A stretch of 64,000 nt of DNA from Armatimonadota bacterium (GCA_016125185.1 WGMG01000001.1:667623-731622); one strand, 5' to 3'; positions 43,488-52,600 are shown, counted from the first letter of the stretch. Numbers and translations: made by a program. Notes: generated by a model from the letters alone, not told the origin.

Positions 43488-44851
43488 AGTATTTTGGGAT
43501 TTTGGGGCTCCTCCTTGCGTCGAGTCATGTCGCCGCAAATCAGGTTTGGGAAAAACCGGTGGCGCCCGGCCTTGTGTACAGAATGGAAATCACACAGGAC
43601 CCTCCGAGGGTCATTCATGTACTCAAGCTCATCAGTAGTAACCCCGTCACATCGGTCATTCCCGAGCTCGGAAACCGAACCGTGTACGACTCGAAGTCCG
43701 ACGGTCGATCCACCGTCTCCCAGATGGTCAAGGACACCAACGCCCTCGCCGCCATCAACGCCGACTTCTTCCCGTTCACCGGCGACCCCCTCGGACTGAT
43801 GGTCCGCGAAGGGCAATTCATTAGCCTTCCGCACCCCAAGCGTGCCGCCTTCGCCTGGGGTCCCAATACCTCCGTCTTTGGCTTTTCGCGATTCTCCGGC
43901 TCGGTGACGACCGAGAAGGGAACGTCTGTTGATATCGACGGACTCGACGAGGAATGCCAAGAAAACCGCGTGACCCTTAACGGCCCCGAAGCTGGCATCA
44001 GCAAGTCGAAGAACCCCTGCCTAACCGTCGTCCTCAAACTCGATGGCGGACGATTGATGCCCACGACGCAAATCGGTGCATCCGTGATCGCTTCCTCCAA
44101 CGATGGGGCCAATATGCCGCTGAAGGCCGGGCAGTTCACGCTCGTAGCTCAAGGTAACAAGATGAGTCAGCTATCCGGCCTCAAACCCGGCGACCGGCTC
44201 ACCATCAAGCTCACCACGACTGGTTTCGATTGGGAAAAACTGGACAACGCGGTAGGCGGCGGACCGCTCCTCCTGCGCAACGGTGAAATCGCGGTGGACG
44301 CCGAAAATGAAGGCTTCGGAAAGGATTTTGTCGACACTCGACACCCGCGAACCGCCGTCGGACGAACCGGCGATGGCGACCTCGTGTTCGTCACCGTTGA
44401 CGGCCGCCAAAAGGTCAGCGTTGGCGCGACCCTCGGCGAACTCGCCGAAATCATGCAAGGCCTGGGTTGCCGCGACGCTCTCAACCTCGACGGTGGCGGA
44501 TCGACCTGCATGAACATTTTCGGGCTCGACATGAGCCGACCCAGCGACAAAACCGGCGAGCGCCCTGTCGCGAATGGAATCGCCTTCTATGGCCCCAAGC
44601 CGCTGACCGCCGACCAAAAGCTCAAGATCGTAGTTCCCGCTTCGATGAACGTCAACGGAACCGCGCAAGCGAAGGTTGTCGATAAGGACGGACGAGAAGT
44701 GCCGAACATCGAGGTCTTTTGGTCGCTCCAGGGCGCGGCATGGGTGGACCAAGGCGGACAAGTTTCTGGTCTGCAGGAAGGCACCGCCACCTTGCAAGCC
44801 TACGTTCGAGGCACCATTCTTTCGACGAATATCACCGTCAAACAGCCGTAG
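43478..44851 (+). CDS. Secreted phosphodiester glycosidase-family protein (NAGPA domain) with Ig-like tail
   Basis: 457 residues from ATG 43478 with a signal peptide (LGLLLASSHVAAN). NAGPA-domain features are ALAAINADFF, PLGLMVREGQFIS, DNAVGGGPLLLRNGE, HPRTAVGRTGDGDLVFVTVDG and the C-terminal ALNLDGGGSTCM. These proteins cleave GlcNAc-phosphodiester or related exopolysaccharide links. Residues about 375-457 are a separate bacterial Ig-like (BIG2-type) domain. A longer in-frame start at 43322 lies inside the S66 gene and is not used. Confidence 0.85.
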   Translation: MQVKYFGILGLLLASSHVAANQVWEKPVAPGLVYRMEITQDPPRVIHVLKLISSNPVTSVIPELGNRTVYDSKSDGRSTVSQMVKDTNALAAINADFFPFTGDPLGLMVREGQFISLPHPKRAAFAWGPNTSVFGFSRFSGSVTTEKGTSVDIDGLDEECQENRVTLNGPEAGISKSKNPCLTVVLKLDGGRLMPTTQIGASVIASSNDGANMPLKAGQFTLVAQGNKMSQLSGLKPGDRLTIKLTTTGFDWEKLDNAVGGGPLLLRNGEIAVDAENEGFGKDFVDTRHPRTAVGRTGDGDLVFVTVDGRQKVSVGATLGELAEIMQGLGCRDALNLDGGGSTCMNIFGLDMSRPSDKTGERPVANGIAFYGPKPLTADQKLKIVVPASMNVNGTAQAKVVDKDGREVPNIEVFWSLQGAAWVDQGGQVSGLQEGTATLQAYVRGTILSTNITVKQP

Positions 44852-44863
44852 AAAAGAGTAGCG

Positions 44864-45961
44864 ATGTATCAGGAGCCTCTTCCGCAAGAATACGTCAATC
44901 TTCCTCAAGACGAGATCGACGCTCGCATCACGGCCATCAAGGAAAAGCTGGGTAATCGCCTCGTGATCCTCGGCCACCACTATCAGCGCGACGAGATCAT
45001 CAAGCACGCCGACTTCCGCGGCGATAGCTACAAGCTCGCCAAGAACGCCGCCGCCACCCCCGAAGCCGAATTCATCGTGTTCTGTGGCGTCCACTTCATG
45101 GCCGAATCCGCCGACATCCTGACCCCCGACAACCAAAAGGTCATCCTCCCCAACCTCGCTGCTGGATGTAGCATGGCCGACATGGCCAATCTCTTCCAAG
45201 TGCGAAGCGCTTGGAAGCAGATCCACGAAATCATCGGCGACACGCAGCGTGTTGTGCCTGTCACCTACATCAACTCCGCCGCCAACCTCAAGGCGTTCGT
45301 GGGCGAGCACGACGGCACAGTCTGCACCAGCACCAATGCCCCCACCGCCGTCGCTTGGGCGCTGGAGCAGGGCGACAAGGTCTTCTTCTTCCCCGACCAG
45401 CACCTCGGACGCAACACCGGAGTCAAGCTCGGCTACGACCCCGAAACCCAGATGATCCTCTGGGATCCGTTCAAGCCGCTGGGCGGCAACACGGAAGAGT
45501 CCATCCGCACCGCCAAGTTCATCCTCTGGAAGGGCCATTGTTCGGTCCACAAACGGTTTAGTGTCGAGCAGATCGAAAAGGCCCGACGCGAGCACCCAGG
45601 TGTGAAGGTCCTGGTCCACCCCGAATGCGAACTCGATGTCGTGAAGGCCGCCGACCTCAACGGCTCGACCGAGTTCATTCTCAAGACCGTCACCGAATCC
45701 GCACCGGGTTCCATCTGGGCCGTCGGTACCGAAATCAACCTCGTCTCGCGAATCGCCAAGGAACAGCCAGACAAGACGATCTTCTGTCTCGATCCCGAAA
45801 TCTGCCCATGTAGCACGATGTACCGTATCCACCCGAGCTTCCTACTCTGGTCGCTCGACCACATCGCTAACGGCGACGTGGTGAATCAGATAGTAGTGCC
45901 CGAAAAGATTCGCGAAAACGCGCTGGTCTCGCTTCAGAGAATGTTGACCGTCTGCGCCTGA
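44864..45961 (+). CDS. nadA: Quinolinate synthase A
   Basis: 365 residues. Condenses iminoaspartate with dihydroxyacetone phosphate for NAD synthesis. The three [4Fe-4S] ligands are visible: C102 in AAGCSMADMA, Cys in HPECELDVV and Cys in PEICPCSTM. ILGHHYQRDEI at 36-46 is the first substrate-binding motif. nadB and nadC are not adjacent. Its 3' end overlaps lon by 28 bp, tail to tail. Confidence 0.95.
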   Translation: MYQEPLPQEYVNLPQDEIDARITAIKEKLGNRLVILGHHYQRDEIIKHADFRGDSYKLAKNAAATPEAEFIVFCGVHFMAESADILTPDNQKVILPNLAAGCSMADMANLFQVRSAWKQIHEIIGDTQRVVPVTYINSAANLKAFVGEHDGTVCTSTNAPTAVAWALEQGDKVFFFPDQHLGRNTGVKLGYDPETQMILWDPFKPLGGNTEESIRTAKFILWKGHCSVHKRFSVEQIEKARREHPGVKVLVHPECELDVVKAADLNGSTEFILKTVTESAPGSIWAVGTEINLVSRIAKEQPDKTIFCLDPEICPCSTMYRIHPSFLLWSLDHIANGDVVNQIVVPEKIRENALVSLQRMLTVCA

Positions 45962-48282
45962 GCGATCGCGAACTTCAACGCCTCAGTCAGGTTGGCCACC
46001 GGCTCAACATCGACACCCTGGACGATCTCCTTCGGGAAGTTGGCTAACTCGGTTGCCTGCACCGCTGGAATCAGTACCCGCTCATAGCCATATCGCTTAG
46101 CGGCCAGGAGCTTTTCGCGCAATCCGCCGACCGCCAGCGTATGCCCACGCAAGTTCAACTCGCCGGTCATCGCCACCTTTGGCTGAACCGCCCGGCCCGA
46201 AAAAGCGGAGAACAAGGCCACCGCTACCGTCAAGCCCGCGCTCGGACCATCTTTCGGAATCGCCGCTTGCGGCAGGTGAACGTGGACGTCGAACCGCGAG
46301 TCGATCCCCTTCGTGTCGAGCAAAGACCGAACGCAGGTTAGCGCTGTCTGAACCGACTCCTGCATCACAGGCCCAATCGAGCCCGTCAGCGTCAGCTTCA
46401 ACTCCGATCCTACTGGTTTGGTCAAGCTCACCTCGACCTGCATGTGGTCACCGCCGTAGCCGCACACCACCAATCCGTTGACGATGCCCACCTCTTCGTC
46501 CTCGGTAAGCTCCGAAACCGGAATCTGTGGCAGACCCAACAAGTCGGAAAGGTCGGCCCGTGAGAGCTCCTTCGGAATCGCATGGCCGAGCGCGGTTTGC
46601 TTGGCGAGCTTCCGCCCCAGCCGGGCAATCTCTCGACTGAGCGACCGAACGCCGGACTCTCGAGAGTAATCCCGTACCAGCGCCAGCAACGCGTCCGAAC
46701 CCAAAGCCGGAAAGTTGGAGCCCAAGCCGCTCGTCTCCCGAACTTCGGGAATCACATACTGCACGGCGATCGCCTTGCGCTCCTCCTCGCTATAGCCCGA
46801 AAACTCAATGATCTCCATGCGGTCTAGCAGAGCCGACGGAATGCTATCCAAAACGTTCGCCGTCACGATGAACAGCACGTTCGAGAGATCCATCGGAACC
46901 TCCAGAAAGTGGTCGACGAACTGTGAATTCTGGGAAGGATCGAGAAGCTCCAACAACGCACTCGTTGGGTCGCCACCGATGCCTTGGCACAGCTTATCGA
47001 CCTCGTCGAGCACCAGAACCGGGTTCATCCGTCCCGCTTCCAGAATGGCCTGAACGATTCGCCCCGGCCGAGCGCCAACGTATGTCCGGCGGTGGCCACG
47101 AATCTCCGCCTCGTCGCGCACACCACCCAGAGCGATGTGCCCGCATCGACGGTTCATCACCTTAGCGATGGACCGTGCAAAGCTGGTTTTGCCTACGCCG
47201 GGAGGCCCGACAAAGCAAAGCACTGCGCCCTTGGTCGAGCCACGCAGTTTCTTGACCGCCAAGAATTCGATAATCCGCTCCTTCACCCCCGAAAGGCCGA
47301 AGTGAGCCTGATCAAGGCGCGCTTCCGCCTCCGCGATGTCGATTTCTTCCTCGACGCTGTCGCTCCACGGAATCCGCATCAGCGTCTGCAAATAGTTTCT
47401 GGTGACGTGGATGTCCGGGCTGCTCTCCGTCGCTTGCTCCAGCTTTCGCAGCTCAATCAACGCCTGCGTGCGCGCCGGTTCAGGAACGTTATTCTCGATC
47501 GCGTCTCGGTACGATTCGCATTCCTCGGTAAACGGCCCCTTGATCCCCAATTCCTGCTGGATCGCACGAAGCTGCTCTCGGAGAAAGAACTGCCGCTGAA
47601 CCTGGGAAATGTCACCTTCGACCCGGTTACGGATGTCGTCCTGCGCGTCCAGCAGGGCCTCTTCCCGTTTGCACATCGAGACCACGTGCTCAAGCAGGGT
47701 TTCAAGCTCGGCAATCTCAAGAACTTCTTGCTTTTGCTCTGTAGGGCAAGGCAGGAAGTGGGTGATCAGGAAAGCAGTGGTCAACGCGTTCGCAGCCAGC
47801 GAAACACCCTCGATGCTCTCGGTCGGAATCTGCTCGTTGCGGCCGGCTATTCGAGTAAAGGTCTGCTTGAGCAGTCGGCTGTAAGCCTCAATGCCGGAGT
47901 CGGTCGGAACCACGTCGGCAATTTCCCGGTACTTGGCCTGTCGCGGCGCCGGTCCGGTCGGCGATTCGATCACGCCGCATCGGCGCAATCCTTTGAGGAC
48001 CAGGCGGGTCGATCCATCGGGCATCGGCACCGTGTGGATGACTTCGGCGAGAGTGCCGATCGCAAACAGGTTTTCGGGAGTCGGATCCTCGTGGCTAGAG
48101 TCTTGTTGGGTGATCGCCAGCAAGAGCCGGTCGCTCGCAATCGACTCCTGAATCGCGGCTTCCGACGCCGGACGAGTGATCTGAAGCGTCAGAATGGCGC
48201 CAGGCATCATCACCTGATCTCGGATCGGAAGAATCCAAGCGGAACCAACCAAGCCCTTTAATGGAACGCTCTTGTGAGCCAT
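45934..48282 (-). CDS. lon: ATP-dependent Lon protease
   Basis: 782 residues from ATG 48282 (a GTG at 48303 would add seven). LON substrate-binding domain (about 10-200), coiled-coil region, AAA+ module with Walker A GPPGVGKTSFARS and Walker B VLVLDEVDK, and the S16 protease domain. Catalytic dyad S681 (PKDGPSAGLT) and K724 (GGLREKLLAAKRYG). Degrades misfolded and regulatory proteins in the cytoplasm. Confidence 0.96.
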   Translation of the reverse strand: MAHKSVPLKGLVGSAWILPIRDQVMMPGAILTLQITRPASEAAIQESIASDRLLLAITQQDSSHEDPTPENLFAIGTLAEVIHTVPMPDGSTRLVLKGLRRCGVIESPTGPAPRQAKYREIADVVPTDSGIEAYSRLLKQTFTRIAGRNEQIPTESIEGVSLAANALTTAFLITHFLPCPTEQKQEVLEIAELETLLEHVVSMCKREEALLDAQDDIRNRVEGDISQVQRQFFLREQLRAIQQELGIKGPFTEECESYRDAIENNVPEPARTQALIELRKLEQATESSPDIHVTRNYLQTLMRIPWSDSVEEEIDIAEAEARLDQAHFGLSGVKERIIEFLAVKKLRGSTKGAVLCFVGPPGVGKTSFARSIAKVMNRRCGHIALGGVRDEAEIRGHRRTYVGARPGRIVQAILEAGRMNPVLVLDEVDKLCQGIGGDPTSALLELLDPSQNSQFVDHFLEVPMDLSNVLFIVTANVLDSIPSALLDRMEIIEFSGYSEEERKAIAVQYVIPEVRETSGLGSNFPALGSDALLALVRDYSRESGVRSLSREIARLGRKLAKQTALGHAIPKELSRADLSDLLGLPQIPVSELTEDEEVGIVNGLVVCGYGGDHMQVEVSLTKPVGSELKLTLTGSIGPVMQESVQTALTCVRSLLDTKGIDSRFDVHVHLPQAAIPKDGPSAGLTVAVALFSAFSGRAVQPKVAMTGELNLRGHTLAVGGLREKLLAAKRYGYERVLIPAVQATELANFPKEIVQGVDVEPVANLTEALKFAIAQAQTVNIL

Positions 48283-48347
48283 AGAACACTTAAAACCTAC
48301 CACTGAGGGGTAAGTTTTGGTGAAAAATTGAGTCTATTACCGGAAGA

Positions 48348-48914
48348 TTACGAGGATATTTCTCGCTTCATTGCCAGTTTGTCCAGCTTCGTGTTCCGAA
48401 CCAGGTCCCGAATCTCGTCCACGCCGATCTCCGAACCGAAGACCTGGTTATAGGCGATATCGATTAGATCGAAGATCTCCAACAAGGCGAAAAGACGGGT
48501 GCGTAAACCCTTCACCTCTTCGTCAGGGTCCGACTCGGGAAGCTTGCCCAAAACCTCCCGAATCGCATCGGCTGTGGGATCGATCTCACGCCGCTTACGC
48601 TCGCGCACCACACGAAGGAACATTTGATAAGGATCGGTCTCCGAGACATAGGTGTCCTTTCGATCTCCCGGCTGGCGGAATCGGCGAACAATGCCCCAAT
48701 CCATCAGTTCTCGAAGATTCATAGACGCATTGCCTCGCGAAATTTGCAGTCGATCCATGATCTCGTTCACCTCGAGAGCCTGACCAGTGATGAAAAGCAG
48801 CGCGTGAATTTGCGCCATGGTGCGGTTGATTCCCCATGAACTGCTCATTCGCCCCCACTCCAAAATGAAAAGATCCTGAGCTCGAAGAAGGTTGGAGTTG
48901 GGTTCTTTGACCAT
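48348..48914 (-). CDS. GbsR/MarR-family transcriptional regulator
   Basis: 188 residues. Winged-helix core with WGINRTMAQIHALLFITGQ, LEVNEIMDRLQISRGNASMNLRELMDWG and VRRFRQPGDRKDTYVSE, the usual GbsR-like pattern. A helical C-terminal region may form the dimer. A GAACTT-N14-AAGTTC dyad lies between its -10 box (TATACT, 48960-48955) and its start, suggesting autoregulation. The regulated pathway is not evident. Confidence 0.85.
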   Translation of the reverse strand: MVKEPNSNLLRAQDLFILEWGRMSSSWGINRTMAQIHALLFITGQALEVNEIMDRLQISRGNASMNLRELMDWGIVRRFRQPGDRKDTYVSETDPYQMFLRVVRERKRREIDPTADAIREVLGKLPESDPDEEVKGLRTRLFALLEIFDLIDIAYNQVFGSEIGVDEIRDLVRNTKLDKLAMKREISS

Positions 48915-48928
48915 GTTTCAAAAAGTGC

Positions 48929-48954
48929 GAACTTTCAAAAAATTCACGAAGTTC
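48929..48954. promoter_or_regulatory. Candidate operator of the GbsR-type regulator
   Basis: GAACTT and AAGTTC separated by 14 nt, just downstream of a TATACT -10 box (minus strand) and between divergent genes. The position fits a self-binding site of the regulator; no experimental consensus is claimed. Confidence 0.4.
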
Positions 48955-49030
48955 AGTATAACCGATTGGTCCATCCATCCTAGTAAATGTGCCTTGATTC
49001 CTCTCGTGTATATAAGGAAGAAAATTGGCG

Positions 49031-49642
49031 ATGGCTCGGGCGTCAGGCGCGGTTAAGATTCACGATCGAAATGAGATTCTCCTTTCGACGATTAACTGCA
49101 GGCGCTGTCGCCTCCAGGGTCTAAACGACGCCCAGATGTACACCGGCTGGGTCCTCAAGATGGAAGGCGGCGTCATCACAGTCAGTTCGACTTCACCCAA
49201 ATGCCCGAATGTTGGCGACTTTCTCTATATCGAGGTAGACGCCCCCGCGACCGTCATCACGTTTGTCGCCTACGTACTTTCCTTCCAATCGACCAAATTC
49301 GAACTCAAAGTGACGTCCGACGTTGATGAGCGGCCGCTAAAGACCGAATCCCGCTTGTTGGTCACCCCGTTCAGTGGTTCGCTGAAGCAGGGCGACATCA
49401 CGATCGGCATCACCATCGCCGACGTTTCCGAAAACGGGGTTGGCTTCTTCTCCGACGATCCCTTTAATAACGCCAAGTGCACCGCTGTCCTAAAATCCGA
49501 GCATGGGGCTGTGACTGTCGAGGGAGAAATCCGATATGTAAGAAAGGAACCGACGACGCAGAATTATCGGGGCGGCATGAAGATCCTCTCGATGGATCGT
49601 GTCAGCCGGGCACGATGGTCAAAGGTTCTCCAGCAATCGTAA
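49031..49642 (+). CDS. PilZ-like domain protein
   Basis: 203 residues from ATG 49031 with AAGGAAG 10 nt upstream (a TTG at 49025 is also possible). N-terminal part has ILLSTINCRRCRLQGLNDAQ. The C-terminal half has TIADVSENGVGFFSDDPF, the D/N-x-S-x-x-G signature of PilZ domains, and EIRYVRKEPTTQNYRGGMKI. The RxxxR arginines that contact c-di-GMP are not clear here. Twin of the next gene. Confidence 0.7.
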   Translation: MARASGAVKIHDRNEILLSTINCRRCRLQGLNDAQMYTGWVLKMEGGVITVSSTSPKCPNVGDFLYIEVDAPATVITFVAYVLSFQSTKFELKVTSDVDERPLKTESRLLVTPFSGSLKQGDITIGITIADVSENGVGFFSDDPFNNAKCTAVLKSEHGAVTVEGEIRYVRKEPTTQNYRGGMKILSMDRVSRARWSKVLQQS

Positions 49643-49663
49643 AGGAAGTCGCAACAGGTCATC

Positions 49664-50266
49664 ATGGGCTACAAACTCGAATCGGCGGAACGAAGGGAAA
49701 GCTTTATCAACGTCCGCGTGCGTCTCCAGCGACTGAAGGATGCCAAATTCTATGCCGGTTGGGTTCGCACCTTCTCGGATACCGAAATCGTCATCGACTT
49801 CCCAAGCCAAGATTGGTTTGAGTCTGGAACCAAGTTTTACATCACCATTAACGGTGTGCAATCGGCCGCCGCGGTCCAAGCCACGTTGGACAATCAGTCG
49901 CCCGGTTTCATCACGCTCCACTTCGACGGGCCTTTGCGTTACCTCAACCCGTCCGAGTCCGCTCGCCGTCAGGTGACCGGCCTCACGGGAGTGATTAGGC
50001 TCGATGACACCGAGATTGAAATGCAGGTGACAGACGTTTCGACCAAAGGCTTTGGCGCGGTCATCGATGGCGCTCTGCCCCGAGGCACCGTCGTCGATAT
50101 CGAAGTCGATACTCAATTCGGAAACGTGTCGGGTAAAGCCGAAGTCCGCTACTGTCGTCAAGACACTAAGGACTCGCTGAAGCACCGCATGGGCTTCCTA
50201 TTCGTCCAACTTGGACGCATCGAAACCGCTCGCTGGAGCCGCCTCTCCGAAGACGGCGCTCTCTAG
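49664..50266 (+). CDS. PilZ-like domain protein, paralogue of the upstream gene
   Basis: 200 residues. Same plan as the preceding protein: an N-terminal KLESAERRESFINVRVRLQRLKDAKFYAGW domain and a PilZ-like half with QVTDVSTKGFGAVIDG and AEVRYCRQD. A possible RxxxR-type arginine pair is in SESARRQVTG. Probably c-di-GMP responsive; the target could be motility or secretion. Begins 21 nt after its twin, convergent with fdxA by 3 nt. Confidence 0.7.
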   Translation: MGYKLESAERRESFINVRVRLQRLKDAKFYAGWVRTFSDTEIVIDFPSQDWFESGTKFYITINGVQSAAAVQATLDNQSPGFITLHFDGPLRYLNPSESARRQVTGLTGVIRLDDTEIEMQVTDVSTKGFGAVIDGALPRGTVVDIEVDTQFGNVSGKAEVRYCRQDTKDSLKHRMGFLFVQLGRIETARWSRLSEDGAL

Positions 50267-50269
50267 GCC

Positions 50270-50518
50270 CTACTCGCCGGCAATCCGCTTGGCTTCGTCG
50301 GCATTCTTCTGAATGTAGTCTTTCCAATTGGCCGGAACATCGGTGTCCACGAAAATCGCCGTGACCGGGCATTCGGCTTCGCATAGGCCGCAGTCGATGC
50401 ACTGGTCTGGGTGAATAACAAGCTGGTCGTCTGCTTCATAAATGCAGTCAACCGGACAAACCGTCATACAGGATTTGTCCTTAACACCGATACAAGGTTC
50501 CGCAATGATGTATGGCAA
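50270..50518 (-). CDS. fdxA: 7Fe ferredoxin ([3Fe-4S][4Fe-4S])
   Basis: 82 residues starting TTG (PYIIAEPCIGVKDK...), with GGTGGAG about 11 nt upstream. Cluster motifs: C-x7-C-x3-CP (CIGVKDKSCMTVCP) and CxxCxxCxxxCP (CIDCGLCEAECP). The first motif has the spacing of FdxA-type seven-iron ferredoxins. Low-potential electron carrier in the cytoplasm. An upstream extension to 50656 has no support. Confidence 0.9.
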   Translation of the reverse strand: MPYIIAEPCIGVKDKSCMTVCPVDCIYEADDQLVIHPDQCIDCGLCEAECPVTAIFVDTDVPANWKDYIQKNADEAKRIAGE

Positions 50519-50708
50519 CTTTTCAGAAACTCCACCACAATTTTGACCCGAACGGGCCCAAGATTTCGGCCTTGCTCGAACTTTTTGCCCTCGACAGCTA
50601 ACAATCGAAGCAGAAAAGCGCTTAGAACAAGCCGTTCGTACAGGAAAGAACGGCATCGAATAACGGCTTTCGTAGGCCCAGAATTTGGTCCCAACGTGGC
50701 TTTTTTGC

Positions 50709-50737
50709 TTGACACGCCTAAGAATTCTACTTATCCT
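50709..50737 (+). promoter_or_regulatory. Sigma70-like promoter of the TraF/PorV-like gene
   Basis: TTGACA (50709-50714), 17-nt spacer, TATCCT (50732-50737). An AGGGAA ribosome site and ATG 50766 follow at normal distance, unlike the leaderless starts elsewhere. Confidence 0.75.
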
Positions 50738-50765
50738 TCCTAGTATTTCTAACAGGGAAATGGAT

Positions 50766-51872
50766 ATGAAACGTGTTCCTCTTTACGGCCTTGCCCTCGC
50801 TAGCCTCGCGGCTACAGCCCATGCCGACGTCACTTTTGGCGGCGCTCGCGCCGCAGGAATGGGCGGCGCGGGACTCGCCCTCCCCGTCGATGTTGGAAAC
50901 AACTACCGGATGAATCCGGCGTTCCTCGCCTTCGGTTCAAAGGCCCCGACTCTTCAGTGGCCAGGTCTTGGTTACAAGCTCGACGGCATCAGTATCAGCA
51001 ACGTCCGCGACGTCGTCGGAACCATCGATCACGGCGGCTTGGATGCCAACGGCATTCTGACCCTCGCAAGCAAGTATGGCGAAAGCCCCAAGGCGGTTGC
51101 CTTCAACGGGAACGTCGGTTTTCGCATGGGTGGTCTCGCCATCGGTGCCAAAGGCGAAGCCGGCATCAACTCGATTCCTAATGCTTCTCTCCAGACATGG
51201 GCGCAGGCTGGCGGTGACACCAACAACGTTCCTGCCGACGCTCGACTCGATGCTTACGGCTATGGCTACCAACAGGTAGAAGTCGGCTATGGCAACAGCG
51301 TCCGCTCGAAGGCCGGCAAGTTCACTCTCGGTGCCAACGTTCGGCGAATCAAAGCCTACTATGCCCACAAGTTTGCTGACTCGGCTACCATCGCCAGCGG
51401 CGACTCGAACGGCGTTCAGAACGGATCGGGCATCACCGGCGACTTCGCCACGCAAGATTCGACCGGCGTCGATGTCGGCCTCCTCTATAACTTCCCGAAC
51501 GTAAATAACCTTTACATCGGAACCGTGATCGAGAACTTCATCGAGCCGAACATCGCCTTCAACTACGAGGCTCCGGGCGGCGGTCAGCCGATCATCCCCG
51601 GCGGTTTCGACCCCTACAAACGAACGTTCAACTTGGGTCTAGGCTATGTTCAGGACAAAGTCCTCATGGCGGCCGACCTTGTTGATATCGGCAACAATTC
51701 CGGCGGGCAGCAATTCCGCGCTGGCGCCGAATTCAAGATCGGTGGCAACTCGTACTTCCGAACCGGTTACAACACCCAGACCGCGTTCACGTACGGTTTT
51801 AGCGTTGGTGGCTTCAATATTCAGCTTGGCGGAAAAGCCCCGCTCAGTCTGACTTCTGTCATCCGCTTCTAG
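50766..51872 (+). CDS. TraF/PorV-like outer-membrane beta-barrel protein
   Basis: 368 residues with signal peptide (LALASLAATAHA). GGARAAGMGGAGLALPVD followed by NPAFLAFGSK is the start signature of TraF/PorV/UPF0164-type barrels. Many amphipathic strands follow, and the last residues TSVIRF end in Phe, the sorting signal for outer-membrane insertion. ATG 50766 fits the AGGG ribosome site better than ATG 50760. Probably monocistronic; the rho-independent terminator is at 52021. Confidence 0.78.
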   Translation: MKRVPLYGLALASLAATAHADVTFGGARAAGMGGAGLALPVDVGNNYRMNPAFLAFGSKAPTLQWPGLGYKLDGISISNVRDVVGTIDHGGLDANGILTLASKYGESPKAVAFNGNVGFRMGGLAIGAKGEAGINSIPNASLQTWAQAGGDTNNVPADARLDAYGYGYQQVEVGYGNSVRSKAGKFTLGANVRRIKAYYAHKFADSATIASGDSNGVQNGSGITGDFATQDSTGVDVGLLYNFPNVNNLYIGTVIENFIEPNIAFNYEAPGGGQPIIPGGFDPYKRTFNLGLGYVQDKVLMAADLVDIGNNSGGQQFRAGAEFKIGGNSYFRTGYNTQTAFTYGFSVGGFNIQLGGKAPLSLTSVIRF

Positions 51873-51904
51873 TCTCCCCCGGCACAATGGTGTCCAAAGG
51901 GTGG

Positions 51905-51962
51905 CACGGATAGGTGCAAGCGAGTCTTTGGCGACGCTTGTCGGACAGCACACCTATCCGTG
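51905..51962. repeat. Long nested inverted repeat (REP-like)
   Basis: CACGGATAGGTG (51905-51916) and CACCTATCCGTG (51951-51962) are perfect 12-bp inverse copies, and CAAGCG/CGCTTG (51917-51922, 51935-51940) pair inside them. Flanked by GTGG and CCACC-like sequence. No coding capacity. Compact palindromic units of this sort are typical of dispersed REP-type elements. Confidence 0.65.
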
Positions 51963-52020
51963 TAGCAGGTGGCTGGGCCATTTTTGAGATGGCTTGCAGG
52001 GTCCACCATAAGACTGACAG

Positions 52021-52057
52021 AAATGAGATCAGGTTAAAAATCTGGTCTCATTTTTGT
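52021..52057 (+). terminator. Intrinsic terminator
   Basis: AAATGAGATCAG (52021-52032) pairs with CTGGTCTCATTT (52042-52053) with one G-T pair, then TTTGTTTTT. Lies after the TraF/PorV-like gene and before the next promoter. Confidence 0.85.
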
Positions 52058-52085
52058 TTTTGCAGACGTAGAATAGTTGAGAGAA

Positions 52086-52472
52086 ATGATTACCCTTACC
52101 GAACGTGCCGCTACCGAGTTGAAAGACTTGATGTCCAGCCAGAACAAAGAGAACGCCGCGTTGCGGGTTTGGGTTGCTGGCGGCGGATGCTCGGGCCTGT
52201 CCTACGGCATGGCTCTCGATGAGAATGAGCCGGAAGCCGACGATCAGGTGTTTGAGAATGATGGCGTGAAGCTGATCATTGACTCCCTCAGCCTCGGCTA
52301 TATGGAAGGCAGTTCGGTGGACTACGTTGATGACGTCCTCGGCGGCGGATTCAAAATCGAAAACCCTAACGCCACTTCGACCTGCGGTTGCGGCTCCTCC
52401 TTCAAGACCGAGGGAAGCGGTTGTGGTAGCGGTGGATGCGGCGGCGGTTGCGGCTGCAGCAGCGGCTCTTAA
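52086..52472 (+). CDS. A-type iron-sulfur carrier (IscA/ErpA/HesB) with Cys/Gly-rich C-terminal tail
   Basis: 128 residues from ATG 52086. The core is typical: C35 in VAGGGCSGLSYGM and C100/C102 in STCGCGSSF. Normal proteins end there, but this one continues with a tail rich in Gly and Ser that adds four Cys (113, 118, 122, 124). The tail could bind metal or be a repeated insertion of the CGCG motif. No isc or suf genes are adjacent. A terminator follows at 52520. Confidence 0.9.
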   Translation: MITLTERAATELKDLMSSQNKENAALRVWVAGGGCSGLSYGMALDENEPEADDQVFENDGVKLIIDSLSLGYMEGSSVDYVDDVLGGGFKIENPNATSTCGCGSSFKTEGSGCGSGGCGGGCGCSSGS

Positions 52473-52519
52473 GTCCTCGTCAAGTCTCCAGAGGGAGACA
52501 TCAAGATTCTGACAATATG

Positions 52520-52549
52520 AAAAGAGAGAGTTCACCTCTCTCTTTTTTT
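52520..52549 (+). terminator. Intrinsic terminator after the IscA-type gene
   Basis: AAAAGAGAGAG pairs with CTCTCTCTTTT around a TTCAC loop and is followed by a T-run (to 52549). Confidence 0.88.
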
Positions 52550-52600
52550 GTCTGTACTCTCTTCTGGCAACGCACGATTGCGATCGGGCCGGTCACATTT

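Noticed and set aside
44171..45832. Long open frame on the minus strand opposite the glycosidase and nadA
   Set aside because: Runs antisense to two well-supported genes with catalytic motifs; the translation has no family-like pattern. It follows from codon bias in GC-rich DNA.
46984..48261. Long plus-strand open frame opposite lon
   Set aside because: Antisense to the intact Lon AAA+ and substrate-binding domains; the translation is low-complexity and Arg/Gln-rich.
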